A stretch of DNA of 64,000 nucleotides from positions 2,418,001-2,482,000 of the forward strand of contig QYRS01000005.1 of the NCBI GenBank assembly GCA_006503535.1, given 5' to 3'. Origin of the DNA: Arthrinium phaeospermum. Its lineage: Eukaryota > Ascomycota > Sordariomycetes > Amphisphaeriales > Apiosporaceae. Each line of letters begins with the position of its first letter. Positions within the stretch are counted from its first letter, which is position 1. Position numbers and translations under genes: made by a program. Under the pieces are notes generated by a model, which was not told the origin of the DNA, searched no databases, and was given only the letters and a program-made list of their open reading frames with translations. Below are positions 47,069 to 59,516 of this stretch, in pieces.

Positions 47069-50000
47069 GTTGAGAGGAGGCCCAGCGACCCGGAGGCTTT
47101 ATAGCTTTGCGAATTCCTCGGGAATCAGATTCAACGTTACCACAGGTAGTTGCACTGACGAGCAATCTGGTGAGCAAGCCACCGAGTCTCGCCGACCTGA
47201 TACACCAATGAAGCCGGTGAGCGTACCGCCTTGACGAGTAAACTTCTGTTACTACTATGAGTGGTTGTCGGGATCGGCCGCGCGCGATGGTGAAGCTATT
47301 GAAACAATCACGCACCGGTACGCAGGAGATGCTTACGCACTAGTATGAGTAAATACGCAGATGCCACAAAAGGAGATGGAAGCGAGATTCTCCAAGATAA
47401 AATACTGGGAAGTAACGCCGCAAGCGTGGATATGGGTGACACCCTGGTGCATGTAAGGTACTTGGTATAAGGTTGTGGCTTCGAAAATCGATTCGACGGG
47501 TAGATTGTCCTTAACGGGACTATTCTCTGGGACACTCTGAGTCAAGGCTGGCACGAGCTTGCCATCACTCTTCCCTTGAAGCCACCCGAGACCCCTTCGG
47601 CACTTCACCACGTATCTATACCCGTAAGCAAACAACACCTTCGCAGGGACTTTCTGTTTCCCTTTCGAGAACCATCCCTCCTGGCCCTGAGTGGCTATCG
47701 TATCTTGAACTTGATACCGTAGTCAGTCGAGATTGAGTTCGTGACCTGTTCTGCCTGGAAGCTCTGTCGAGTCTGCATCAAGCATGTGGTACAGTGACAT
47801 ATGTCGGCCGAGCCCGAACGAGCAATGTGTAATAAGTAATGAATTAAGCAACCCCCAAGTGGATCGATAGCCACAGTACATACCGGTGTACAGACACCTC
47901 ACCCATGTTTGAGTCCCAGGCACAGCCGTTTGTCTCAGATATGGTGTGGGCGAATACTTGATCACGGTTGACACCCCAGCCGCAGACGCAAGCCGGTCTG
48001 ATACGCCGGCAGAGATTACCAAGCGGCATGATGGGTCAAGGAATATCACATTATCGTCAAGTTCCAGGTCCATGGCGACGGCGCAAGCTAATGCCCGACT
48101 TGCATGTGAAGGCAATGGCACCTCAGGGACATACCGAGATACTTGTCGGATACAAGCCAGACCAAGACGACGGAACGACCAAGGGCAGTCCAGATGGACC
48201 ACCGTAGGAGTGCCTAGCTTTGGCCATTTCGGTGTCCGCCCGTTGGCGTCAACACTCGCATGACGGTGCGTCAGCACGTTCCAGAGGTACATGTAGGTAG
48301 GCTCACAATCCCTTCTCAGTGCCATCGTAATCTCTCACCGAATAGAACCAGGCTCCGAAACGAGCATAGCACCGTTGGGAGTCAGCCAGTAAGAGCCCCG
48401 TGGTACATATTTGGGATAATTAGGCCGGCAAGGGTCGACAGGAAATAGAGTGCAACGGTCTTGTGGGAAGACTAGGCTGGAGTTGCAGAGCATTCCCGGA
48501 CGGGCCATGAGAGAGAATTGGTACCGACTTCCTATTGGCGAGAAAACGGGCTCGTCGTGCATGACGGAAATAGGCTGCATTCTGGATTTTCAGCCAGTAG
48601 AAGATGGGGGTGACAAAAAGATTAGGATTTCCTTTGTCCGGGCAACGTTTGGAGTTATGTTGAAGATGGTATCAAGCCAGGTGGGGGCGAAATTTGTTGG
48701 AGTGAGCATGCCTACATGTAGGTACATGTAGGCAGATATGTATGCATGTATGCAGTTACCTGGCAGCAAAAAGCGCGGGTTAGAGGAAAGACAGTGAAGG
48801 GGGAAAGCGCGATGTACTGGACACCACAGGTGACCCCGTCTGTTCCCCACAGACTGGAAGACCAACTGCCCAGCCCAAACTCGACTCTTGCCACGATGGA
48901 GTGTATAGGCTGTCGATGTATGTCCGACAGGGCCATGTGTACCTGGATCTGATATACTTCATCAGTTAGATGATGTACATTTGTCACAAATATATGATTA
49001 ATTGAGCAGGCCCAAATGGCTGTCCCATCGTGGAAACCCCATTGATATGCGGTCACTGCGGGGTGCCCAAGACAGGTGACAGGTGACTGCTATCGTGCAT
49101 AGCATAGCATCAAGCGTTCTCTCATTCGGCCAAAACCGCATAAGAGGAGAGGCATTGCTTTTAGTTTACTTCCTGCCAAAATGTGTGAGACCCAAAGAAA
49201 TCCAAAGCTTTTGTATAGTGCCCATACTGAGTCACTCACCTATAGACAACCACATGACATGCTTCAGCAGCAGGCATTGCGAGTATGGTTCGCCTCCTCT
49301 TGTCACGAAACCGCAAAGCTTACGTCAAATCTCACTGTCCAACGTTAGATTGGCACTCGGCCGAAGAACTGGTCAATACAACATTGACAGTGTCTGCAGT
49401 CTACAACGCCCTAGCTGATCCCGTCCGGTCTGGGTCGTTACACGGAGATGACCAGTTGGGTGTAACTACCAGTTCGACGTCGAGGGCCAATCGTTGTGAT
49501 GACTGTGCGTGTGCCCATTTCAGGTATAGCAAACTTGGGGTGTAGGGCGCGTATTATGAAGCAAGCCCGAGTGAGTTACGGGGGAGATCTGCTGTTGGTG
49601 ATGGGGGATGGGGGACTTCGGGCAGAGCGAAAGATGAAACCATGAAACCCCATCCCGCGGCCGCGAATCTGATCCATCTTCAAACCGCCCCCAAACTGAA
49701 CAGCCACTGACGAGCCTCATCTCAATCGTGGCTGGAGGTCTTCAATCTTGGTTACACAGCTCGGCCCTATCATACCGGCCGCTGGGGCGGAGACCATGTC
49801 AAGTCAAGACTGCCGCCAAGGGGTGTGGCAGGTGAGCTGAGAGCTACCATGTTACTGTGCCTACCGGGGTTTCCAGGCATGCTTGCCGGCTCCCGGGATC
49901 TCCAATGGGAAGTAGTTACTAGATGCGGAAGGTTACAACTCGAGAGCCAGGGTGAAGGACGGGTGAGCGTGAGCTCGAACGGGAATTGTTGTCAGTGCTG

Positions 50001-51105
50001 TATTTTGATTTGAAAAAAGTTGACGTCCCTTGGACGTCATGCTTTGCGCTCACGTAAGACAATTGGTCCCCGTAGTCCGCACCGGGCGGATGTGTTCATA
50101 TCCCATCTCCTGAACAGCAGCCAAAGAACGGAGGACAGCAAGCCCAGGATCCTTCATGAGCCTAGGACAAGCAGAAATAAAGGAGATGGAATATCACATG
50201 CGTCTCATGGTTATTGTTGATGATATGGATTTCTATGTATACCTTTCCCGAGGCTCTTGGGCGTAGTACGCCGTATATTCTCAGCCGCTTCGAAGACACA
50301 GGGACGGGAACTCCATCCTAGCATGTCTCTAAACTCCCGTCCTTGTCCGACCACATTCCCTGCTAGCATGACCGATCGCCCGCACAATGACAATTGGGAC
50401 GATACAGACACCAAAGATTTGAGTGAAATACGATAATCGCCAGTGACATATGCAACTCGGGGGCACACTGGCGAGGAACTCATCCCCCGGAGGCGGACTT
50501 CCACCGCCGCAGGGACAAGCGCAACCTCGCAAGATAATAATTGACCCTCACTGTGGATGCCCATGGGAAACCGGACTACAAGGGTAAAGTGACAAAAGTT
50601 GGAGCTTGTTGAGCCTCCAATTGCCCAAAACCGTCTCTGTCGCGCTTCCCATTAGGTAAGGTTCTGGTAAGGATAAGGACTAACTAAGGCGTGATAATAG
50701 TGCGGGGTATTGGGCGCTCACTAATAGCTTAACTGCACCGTTGCTGTCGCACAATGGGTTGGTGGATGGTGCTGGGAAACTGCTCATCGGCTTTCGATTC
50801 CCGCGGCTTGGGCGGCATGCGGCCATGTTTGGTACAACAACTACATATTATCCTACCTATACCTCAAAGTCAATGGATGTTATCTCTTGATCTAGCTTCC
50901 CTCTTCCCATAGACTTGCGCAATAGACTGCGCAAGCCATTGCTTTATCGCCGTTGCTTGCTAAGCAAAGCCCAACCAAACAAATATTTCTCGTTAAGAGA
51001 GTCGCAACTTGCTTTACATATCCGATACCATTTGAACGTTTAGATTTATTGCCCCGAATTACGCGACACGAGCAGCGATTTCCCTTCCAGATCACTACCA
51101 CCACA
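47069..51105. other. 4-kb intergenic, no gene recognised
   Basis: Divergent region between the NmrA-like gene and the 5-oxoprolinase gene. One minus-strand frame of 200 codons (47723-48325) has no recognisable features. The remainder has short frames only. Confidence 0.45.
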
Positions 51106-54100
51106 ATGGCCGAGGCGCAGAAAGTCCGCGGTATCCGCATCGCTATAGACCGCGGTGGCACCTTTACGGACTGCGTCGGCACCCTGAACGGCGAAGACAT
51201 CGTCATCAAGCTGCTGTCCGAAGACCCGGCCAACTACGACGATGCGCCGCTGGAAGGCATCCGCCGCATCATGAGCCACTTCACCCAGCGCGACATCCCG
51301 CGCGGCGAGCCCCTCGACACCTCCCAGATCGACTCGATCCGCATGGGCACCACCGTCGCCACCAACGCCCTGCTGGAGAGGAAGGGCGAGACGATCGCCA
51401 TGGTCGTCACCAAGGGCTTCAAGGACTGCTTAGAAATCGGCAACCAGAGCCGGCCCAAGATCTTCGACCTGGCGATACGGAAACCGGATGTGCTATACGA
51501 GGAAGTCGTCGAGATCGACGAGAGAGTCACCCTCGAGGACTACGCAGAAGACCCCACCCGAAACGTCACAAAAGCTGAAGTAAAGGCCAGCGATGAGGGC
51601 GCAAACACGGCGGATCTGGTCATGGGCCTGTCAGGAGAGGCTGTGCGCATCTTGCGCCGGCCAGAGGAACAGGGGATCCGAGAGAAGCTTCAGAGCATAT
51701 TCGACAAAGGCATCCGGAGTATAGCCGTGTGTCTGATGCATGGCTATACATTTCCCAACCACGAAGCCATGGTTGGCAAGGTCGCCAAGGAAATTGGCTT
51801 TCAACACATATCTCTCAGCCACGAGCTGATGCCCATGATCAAGCTCGTCTCGAGAGCGACCAGCGTCTGTGCCGACGCGTACCTCACCCCTGCTATCAAG
51901 AAGTATATCGCAGGTTTCCAGAAAGGCTTCGCGGGCGGGCTTGGCACCCAAAGCGTCCAGAATGAAGCAGGTAGCCGGGGCGCCAGGTGCGAATTTATGC
52001 AAAGCGATGGCGGCCTGGTAGACGTTGACAAGTTACCGGCCTGAAGGCTATCCTGTCTGGCCCGGCGGGGGGAGTCGTGGGCTATGCCATTACGAGTTAC
52101 GATGACGAAACAAAGATACCTGTTATTGGTTTTGATATGGGAGGTAAGCTTTGCGCCAACATCTTTGACTACTGTCACTTTCCGCGCTAACGATATGCAA
52201 GGTACCAGCACGGATGTTTCGAGATATGGAGATGGCAGATACGAGCACGTATTTGAGACGACAACCGCGGGTGTGACTATACAGTCGCCACAGTTGGATA
52301 TCAACACAGTGGCCGCCGGTGGTGGCAGCAGACTGTTCTTCAAGAACGGTCTTTTCGTGGTTGGTCCCGAGTCCGCTGGTGCCCACCCGGCCCGGCATGT
52401 TACCGAAAAGGGGGCCCGGCCGCGGTCACAGACGCCAATCTATTCCTCGGACGCCTCTTACCTGATTTCTTCCCCAGAATCTTCGGCAAGAACGAAGATG
52501 AGGCATTGGATCCCGAGGCTAGCAAGCAAGCTATCCAGGCGCTTGCTGATCAGATAAAGAACGAAACGGGCAAGGAGATGAGCCTCGACGAAGTTGCTTA
52601 TGGGTTCTTGACCATTGCGAACGAGGCTATGACTAGGCCTATCCGTTCAATTACTGAAGCCAAGGGCCATGACTCTTCTAAACACAGATTAGCGACCTTG
52701 GTGGCGCAGGTGGCCAGCATGCTGTTGCTATCGCCGAAGCTTTGGGTATTCGTCAGATTCTAGTCCACCGGTACTCGTCCGTCCTGTCAGCTTACGGCAT
52801 GGCCTTGGCTGATGTTGTCGATGAGCGCCAGGAGCCCGAGTCAAAGGTCTGGAAAGAAGAAAAGTCCGTGGTTGACGAGCTGAAGACGAAGATGGAGAAG
52901 CTCAAGGATAAATCGCGACAAGCTCTGGTTGACCAAGGTTTCAACGACAGCGAGGTTGTCTTTGAAGAATACCTCAACATGCGGTACCGAGGCACCGAGT
53001 CCGCGCTCATGATCGTCAAGCCAACCGACAAGGACTGGGACTTTGGCGATGCGTTTGTGAAGCACCATCGATATGAGTTCGGCTTCACCCTGGACCGGGA
53101 CATCATCATCGATGATGTGCGCGTCCGCGGTATCGGAAAGAGCTTCAGCTACCAAGAGAAGACGGTTGACCAACAGCTCAAGGAGGTCAAGCGACAAGAC
53201 GCCAGCGGAAAGCAACCTTTTGGGAAGTCGCAAGTCTACTTCGAGGGGGGTCGAAGGGATACGCCAATCTACAAGCTGAAGGACCTTTCAGTTGGCGACG
53301 AGATCCAAGGACCGGCGATGCTGGCGGATGGCACGCAAACCATTGTCGTGACCCCGAAGGCCAAGGCGCTGATCCTGGAGACGCATGTCATTATCGATCT
53401 CGAGAGGGATGCCAAGGAAGAGTAAGTCTCATATACTATCTCTCTAGCCGAGAATGAAGATTGCTAACGTTTATCAGGTCGCAAAAAGGGGCTTCCGAAA
53501 GGGAAGTCGATCCGATTTTGCTCAGCATTTCGGACATCGCTTCATGGCGATTGCGGAGCAGATGGGCAGAGCTTTGCAAAAGACCAGCGTCAGCACCAAC
53601 GTCAAGGAGCGATTGGACTTCTCTTGTGCCATTTTCGACGCGACGGGAGGTCTCGTGGCCAACGCGCCCCATTTGCCTGTCCACCTGGGCTCCATGTCTA
53701 CGTGTGTAAGAACGCAGGCTAAGATCTGGGAGGGCAAGCTGAAAAAAGGGGATGTCATTATTTCCAACCACCCATCGTATGGCGGCACTCACCTGCCCGA
53801 CATCACTCTTCTGATGCCGGCGTTTAACGAGAAGGGGGACAAGATCCTCTTCTATGCCGCATCGCGTGCTCATCACGCAGACATTGGAGGCATCACAGCT
53901 GGCAGCATGCCCCACATTCCAGGGAGCTGTACCAGGAGGGCGCAGCAATCAAGAGCGAAAAGATTGTCAGCGAAGGCAAGTTCAACGAAGAGCGTATCAC
54001 AGAGCTGCTATACAGAGAGCCAGCCAAGTACCCTGGTTGCAGCGGAACCCGCTGCCTGGCGGACAACCTCAACGATCTGCGGGCGCAGGTCTCGGCCAAC

Positions 54101-55238
54101 CAGAAGGGCATCTCTCTCATCGAGTCTCTCATCGACGAGTACGGCGAGGATACCGTCCAGTTCTACATGGTCAACATCCAGCAGAATGCGGAGAACTGCG
54201 TGCGCGACCTCCTCAAGAAGGTCTACAAGCGATTCGAAGGCCAGGACCTGTCGGCGGTGGATTACATGGACGACGGCACGCCCATCCGGCTCCGCGTCAC
54301 CATCGACCCGAAAAGGGGAGGCGGTCTTCGACTTCGAGGGGACGGGACCCGAGGTGTACGGCAACATCAACGCGCCGAGGCCGTCACCTTCAGCGCCATC
54401 ATCTACTGCCTGCGCTGCCTCATATCGGAGGACATCCCGCTCAACCAGGGCTGCCTCAAGCCGATCCACGTCCGCATCCCGCCGCGCTCGCTCCTCTCGC
54501 CCTCGACCGGCGCCGCCGTCGTGGGCGGCAACGTGCTGACCTCGCAGCGCGTCACCGACGTCATCTTCCGCGCCTTCCAGGCCTGCGCGGCGTCCCAAGG
54601 TGACTGCAACAACCTCACCTTCGGCTTCGGCGGCAACCTGTCGGGCAAGGAGGAGGTCAAAGGCTTCGGCTACTACGAGACCATCGCGGGCGGCTCCGGC
54701 GCGGGGCCCGATTGGGAGGGTACGAGCGGCGTCCATACGCACATGACCAATACCCGCATCACCGACTCCGAGGTCTTTGAGCGCCGCTACCCGGTCCTGC
54801 TCCGGGAGTTCTCGCTCCGTGCCGGGTCCGGCGGCGAGGGCCGGCAGGCGGCGACGGCGTGGTCCGCGATATCGAGTTCCTCATCCCCGTCCAGGTCTCC
54901 ATCCTCTCGGAGCGCCGCGTCTACCCCTACGGCCTCGCGGGCGGCGAGGACGCGCAGTGCGGTCTCAATCTCTGGGTCCGGCGCGTGGCCAAGGTGGATC
55001 CCGAGAAGGATCTCGCGAAGCAGCAGGGTCACGTGGAGGAAGAGGGAGAACAAGAAACCGCCGAGTTCGAGGAGCGATATATCAATCTCGGCGCCAAGAA
55101 TAGCGCGCCCATGAAACCGGGCGACCGCATCATCATCAACACCCCGGTGGCGGCGGCTGGGGCAAGGTGGGGGGAGAAGACGGCTTCGTCGAAGCGGGAT
55201 CATACCGAGGCTTGGCGGAAAGGCAGCCATGCCGCTAG
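51106..55238 (+). CDS. 5-oxoprolinase (ATP-hydrolysing), nine frameshifts
   Basis: Cytosolic enzyme that opens 5-oxoproline to glutamate with ATP, closing the gamma-glutamyl (glutathione) cycle; counterpart of yeast Oxp1. It starts [20 protein letters not shown] and has the HyuA half ([63 protein letters not shown]) followed by the HyuB half ([65 protein letters not shown]). Two introns (52144-52201, 53422-53477) are clean. About 1,340 residues, the family length. Eight one-base losses (near 52032, 52390, 52698, 53530, 53911, 54380, 54847, 55145) and one extra A (near 54312) break the frame. Correcting each restores family sequence, ending near GLAERQPCR at 55238. Sequence error is likelier than decay. 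Confidence 0.92.
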
Positions 55239-55903
55239 GGAGGAGTTGGCGCTGCAGGCCTAAGTGGGGGAAAGGGATGGAGTAACAAGTAAACAGGATG
55301 GAGTGTTTGGATAAGTCGGACATCAGCTGGAACCATTTTGTACATAGGCAAGCGGCATTTATCTGTATCTAACGCACATATCGACGAAGAACTGGCAGCG
55401 ATGAAGCAAGTCACTTCAACTAAAATAGGCATAATGCAGTTCTCACGTTCAGAATTAGCAATTCCACGAATTTGTCATGTATTTGTCTCATATCTGTTGA
55501 GACAGGAGATATCGCTGTCTCTCTATTCATTCATAGCACATTTCTCGTCATCAAACTTGCGCCGTATCAAGAGTAAGCTGAGGCCGCCTGGTGGCTCGAC
55601 GAAGACAAGAGTGCATCGCGGCAAAGCAATGCAGATGCGGAATCCAAACTCCCAACACCTGCGCAACCTATGGTCGGAATCCTCTAACTTCTATTCGTTC
55701 TGCTGGCTCGAACCGAACCCCGATACCAATGCCGCCGCTGAAGAAACGGTCGTCTGAGAGCAAGCTTGGTACCAACCTATCGTTCTCGGTGGCACAAAGC
55801 TGCCCTTCTGCTTCATGCCGCTTCCCTATGGAAATCCATGGTAACCCGGAAAGTATTGCGCTGACGGCCATACATACATGGACGCCGAGTTGGGGCCAGC
55901 TTT
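55239..55903. other. Short convergent intergenic
   Basis: 665 bp between the 3' ends of the 5-oxoprolinase and CSN3 genes. Both 3' untranslated regions are expected here; nothing else seen. Confidence 0.5.
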
Positions 55904-57474
55904 CTATGCTGTAGATGTAACTCCTCCCATCAGGTCCTCGTCGTCCACGTGACTCTCAAAGCCCATAGTCGGATCCAATTCGTTCTTGTCGGCAGCCCGC
56001 TTCTGTTCCTTGATCAGGTGCTTGATGTACTCTCTGCTGGTCCCGAGGCGTCGTAGCCTTGAATATGGGCTCGAGGGCTTTGAGCTGTATGGCCGTCTTT
56101 GTGAGTTCCTGGGCATACTCTGCTTCTGTTAGAACGGCGGATGCTGGGAGGAAGGTCAAAAAGACCGTTCCGTCGTCGTTCTTCTCCAGGACGCCCTTCA
56201 AGCTGTTCGAGATGATCATGTTCTGAACCAACGCCTCGATGTCATCGTCGCTGTTCAGGTTAGTGCCCGTCTGGGCGCTTTTTGTTTGCTGTCGAATTTC
56301 AGTTATTGAAATCTTGGAGAAGACGTTTTGTAGATTCTTGATCTGCCACTCCTGGTAGGCAGAGAGGACCTCTTTCACAAGGCCCACATTCTGGTCATCT
56401 TGCCAAATCTGGCTTGACTTCTCAACTTCGCTTCTCAATTCCTCTGCGTTGGTCGTTTCAAAGAGTGACGCGACCTCCCTGTAAGGCTTGCCGAGGGTTT
56501 GATAGGCCTTAGCTGCTGCAGGACCGGTGTAAGCCGGCGGAGGAATGGCCCTGCCCTTGGACAAGAGACTGACTAGCACCCATTTCTTGTACGCCTCGGC
56601 CATAATCTTACTACCGCCCTCACGAGTGGGGAAAGTGACAATGCGCTCGAAAGCAGCGTGAGCCTTGTTCCACTCTCGCTTGGAGCAGAACATCATGCCG
56701 CTCAGCAGATCGTATTCTAGTACAGTTGCTGCCCTGACTTGGCCGGTGAAGCCCGTCTCCTTGTGTATATAGACGGAAGGCGAAAGTGTCATATCGCAGA
56801 GCGTTGTCGGTCGCTTCCAGTTGGCCATGCGGGGGAGACAATGTTCTTCTCCACAACCTTCATAGCCGGCTCAATGACGTTTGTGGTGTAGGCAAGCTTT
56901 ACAAGCTGCAGGTGTGTTGATGTGAACATGCTTCCTGTCGGATCGATTCAGGATAGCGGCGGAGACGACCTCGACGGCCACGGAAGACTGCGACAGCAGT
57001 ACCAGTCAGCATCTATTTTCTCAGCAAGTCTCCCAGACAGGAAAAACATACAGGCAGCAGCGAGCCATTGCAGACGGCAGACAGGATCTCCAACAGATGA
57101 GAACCCGCATATCTTATTTGTCGAGGATCGAATCCCAGGAGGAATTTGACCAATTTGTCGAGGATAAACTCGCGCGGTCCTAGGAGGTTCGGAAGGAGTA
57201 GGCTGTGAAGGACGGCGAGGTAAGATAACGAGTTGTATTCGGGGTCAGTGAGCTACAGAGAATAGGTCAGCCTGGTAATAGCAGGGAAGCGCTTTCTTAG
57301 GGGAGAACTCACCTCTAGCAGTTGCCCTCCATACTGGCCCAATGGAACCGGCGGCTCCTTAAGCAACTTCGTCAGCTTGAGGAGATGCGTCTGAATGGCT
57401 TGGTCGTAGGCAACATCGTCGTTCAGAGCTCCTTCTGGGGGGAAGGCCAGACAGGTGGCAAGGGCCTGGTCCAT
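55904..57474 (-). CDS. csn3: COP9 signalosome subunit 3, frame broken
   Basis: PCI-domain subunit of the COP9 signalosome, which removes Nedd8 from cullins and in fungi links light response to development. Exon 1 (57474-57313) starts MDQALATCLAFPPEG and includes GQYGGQLLE. Exon 2 (57252-57052) reads DPEYNSLSYLAVLHSLLLPN, LLGPREFILDKLVKFLLG and QIRYAGSHLLEILSAVCNGS. Exon 3 (56987-55904) carries RAATVLEYDLLSGMMFCS, WNKAHAAFERIVTFPTRE, KWVLVSLLSKGRA, the PCI helices (LVKEVLSAYQEWQIKNLQNV, FSKISITEIRQQTKS, LVQNMIISNSLKGVLEKNDD) and the acidic tail GFESHVDDEDLMGGVTSTA. About 485-490 residues. Three shifts in exon 3 are needed, near 56921, 56831 (C-run) and 56050. It is divergent from HEM12. Confidence 0.88.
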
Positions 57475-58002
57475 CTTGAAGATGCGCGTGAAGATGGGCG
57501 ATGCGAAGGATGCAGACGTGAACGACGCCGGTGACGGTGAGGAGGATTAAGATATTTGCGCAACGAGGGAGATTCTGCCACAAAGACAAGCGGCTGCAGG
57601 AATAAACAGCCTTGATTATTCCACTTACTCCAGGGAATAACTGGAATGATAGGTGTTCATGACATCCAAATCGGAGATTGGATTTAATGGGTTGGGTTGG
57701 CTACAGCAGTGGTAGCCTAGAGCTTGAACATTGGATTGTTTGTAGCCCAGTGGCAGTCAGAAAGCGGAAAGCTGTCTTGGGTGCGGGGGCGGAGCTACCC
57801 TGCTGCAGCTGCAAAGTACCAACGTACCGATACCCCGCCATCAACCTTCAGTTCCAGCCCACTCAGGTACCTCCTGGAGCTTAGGCGGTAGAACATTTGA
57901 AATTCGGAGGGGTCCTTCTGAATGATGATCCTCTCATATACTGCCATCAACTTGAGTTTAATTTTCTGGCTTTTGCTATAGACACGCCACACGACACCCA
58001 AT
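57475..58002. promoter_or_regulatory. Bidirectional promoter region, CSN3 and HEM12
   Basis: 528 bp between two start codons pointing apart, without coding sequence. It must contain both promoters and leaders. Confidence 0.6.
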
Positions 58003-59301
58003 ATGGCGCACGAATTCGCACCTTTGAAGAATGACCTCATTCTGAGAACCGCCTGGGGTACAGCTCCCCGGTGAAAACAAGAAGTAATGAATGGCGTCTC
58101 GACTCATGGCTGATACAGCGTCAATCCGCAGGTCAGGATGTCGAACGAGCACCGATTTGGATCATGCGCCAAGGTCAGTCTCTCCGTCTCTCATATGTGC
58201 CAATTGAGTTCATAGACTGACTGATCGTCTCTATAATGCAGCCGGCCGCTACCTGCCCGAATACCACGAAGCCAAAGACGGCCGCGACTTCTTCGAGTGC
58301 TGCCGGGACCCCGAGGTGGCCTCGACCCTGACGCTGCAGCCGATTGAGCGCTTCGCCGGCCTGATCGACGCGGCCATCATCTTCTCCGACATCCTGGTGA
58401 TCCCGCAGGCGATGGGCATGACGGTCGAGATGCTGGACAAGGTGGGCCGCACTTCCGGAGCCCCTGCGCAGCCCCGACGACGGCCAGTACGAGCGCGTCA
58501 TGCAGAAGAAGGTCGACGTCGCGGCCGAGCTCGACTACGTCTACAAGGCCATCACCATGACCCGCACCAAGCTCCAGGGCCGCGTCCCCCTCATCGGCTT
58601 CTGCGGCGCCCTGGACCTGCTCTGCTACATGACCGAGGGCGGCGGCTCCAAGACCCACAAGGAGAGCAAGACCTGGATCTACAAGTTCCCCGAGGCCGCC
58701 AAGGCCCTGCTGCACAAGATCCGAGGTCTGCGTCGACTACCTCGCCCTGCAGGTCAAGGCCGGCGCCCAGCTGATCCAGGTCTTCGACTCCAACTCCGGC
58801 GAGCTGTCCCCTTACACCTTCAAGACCTTCAGTGAGCCCTACCTGGCTTACATTGCCGAGCACCTCCCCAAGCGCCTCCAGGAGATGGGCTTGGAGAAGG
58901 TCCCCATGATCGTCTTCCCCAAGGGCGCGAACCACGCCATTGATTCGGTTTGCAACATTGGTTACAACGTTATTGGTCTGGACTGGGTTATCGACCCTGC
59001 CGAGGCCGTGAAGATCCGGGGAGACCGAAAGATTGTCTTCCAGGGAAATGCCGATCCCGGCATTCTCTACGGATCTCACAAGAACATCACGGAGACGGTC
59101 GAGCACATGGTGAAGGGTTTCGGAGGCGGCAAGGGGGGCTGGATAGCGAATCTTGGTCACGGTAAGCAGAGCTCTTCACATCCCAATCATGGTGTAACGG
59201 ACTGGGCTAACAAAATTTCAATTCAAGGTGTGACACCATTCGTCAAGCCCGACGATCTCAAGTTCTACCTATCAGAGGTGCAACGAGTTTCTAAGCGGTG
59301 A
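58003..59301 (+). CDS. hem12: Uroporphyrinogen decarboxylase, frame broken
   Basis: Cytosolic haem-pathway enzyme that decarboxylates the four acetates of uroporphyrinogen III to coproporphyrinogen III. Exons are 58003-58057, 58132-58173, 58242-59161 and 59228-59301. Read through, it gives [39 protein letters not shown] (the conserved substrate Arg region), [18 protein letters not shown], the catalytic-Asp segment [36 protein letters not shown], and [20 protein letters not shown] at the end. About 365 residues, normal. Losses near 58447 and 58455 (C-runs) and about 58721 shift the frame. Three more lost C at 58609-58617 cancel out but turn the invariant GAPWTLL into [14 protein letters not shown] replaces the usual FPKGAWYA, and DSNSGEL replaces DSWAGEL; these may be real variation or further errors. 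Confidence 0.93.
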
Positions 59302-59516
59302 CGGTCAGCGGAGCCTCCTGTCAACAATGTGACCGAGGCGCATAGCTATGTTAGCTGGGAGATCTCACTTCATTGGGACAGTGTCTAGGTCGATTGTGCA
59401 CCTGTATGTTATTAGACTTATTAGAGTGTCTCTGCTTGTAAAAACGTAGATGGGCCGGGCGGGAAATATTGTAAATAATCGAAACCAATATAAGAAAAAA
59501 GAAAAAGGCCTTCTGC

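Noticed and set aside
47723..48325. 200-codon minus-strand open frame
   Set aside because: Length alone is not unexpected in 64 kb at about 50% GC; no domain, motif, homologous phrase or splice context was seen.
51106..55238. 5-oxoprolinase as a genuine pseudogene
   Set aside because: Nine indels but no substitutions of key residues and intact introns; the same type of one-base loss hits neighbouring essential genes, so error is more likely.
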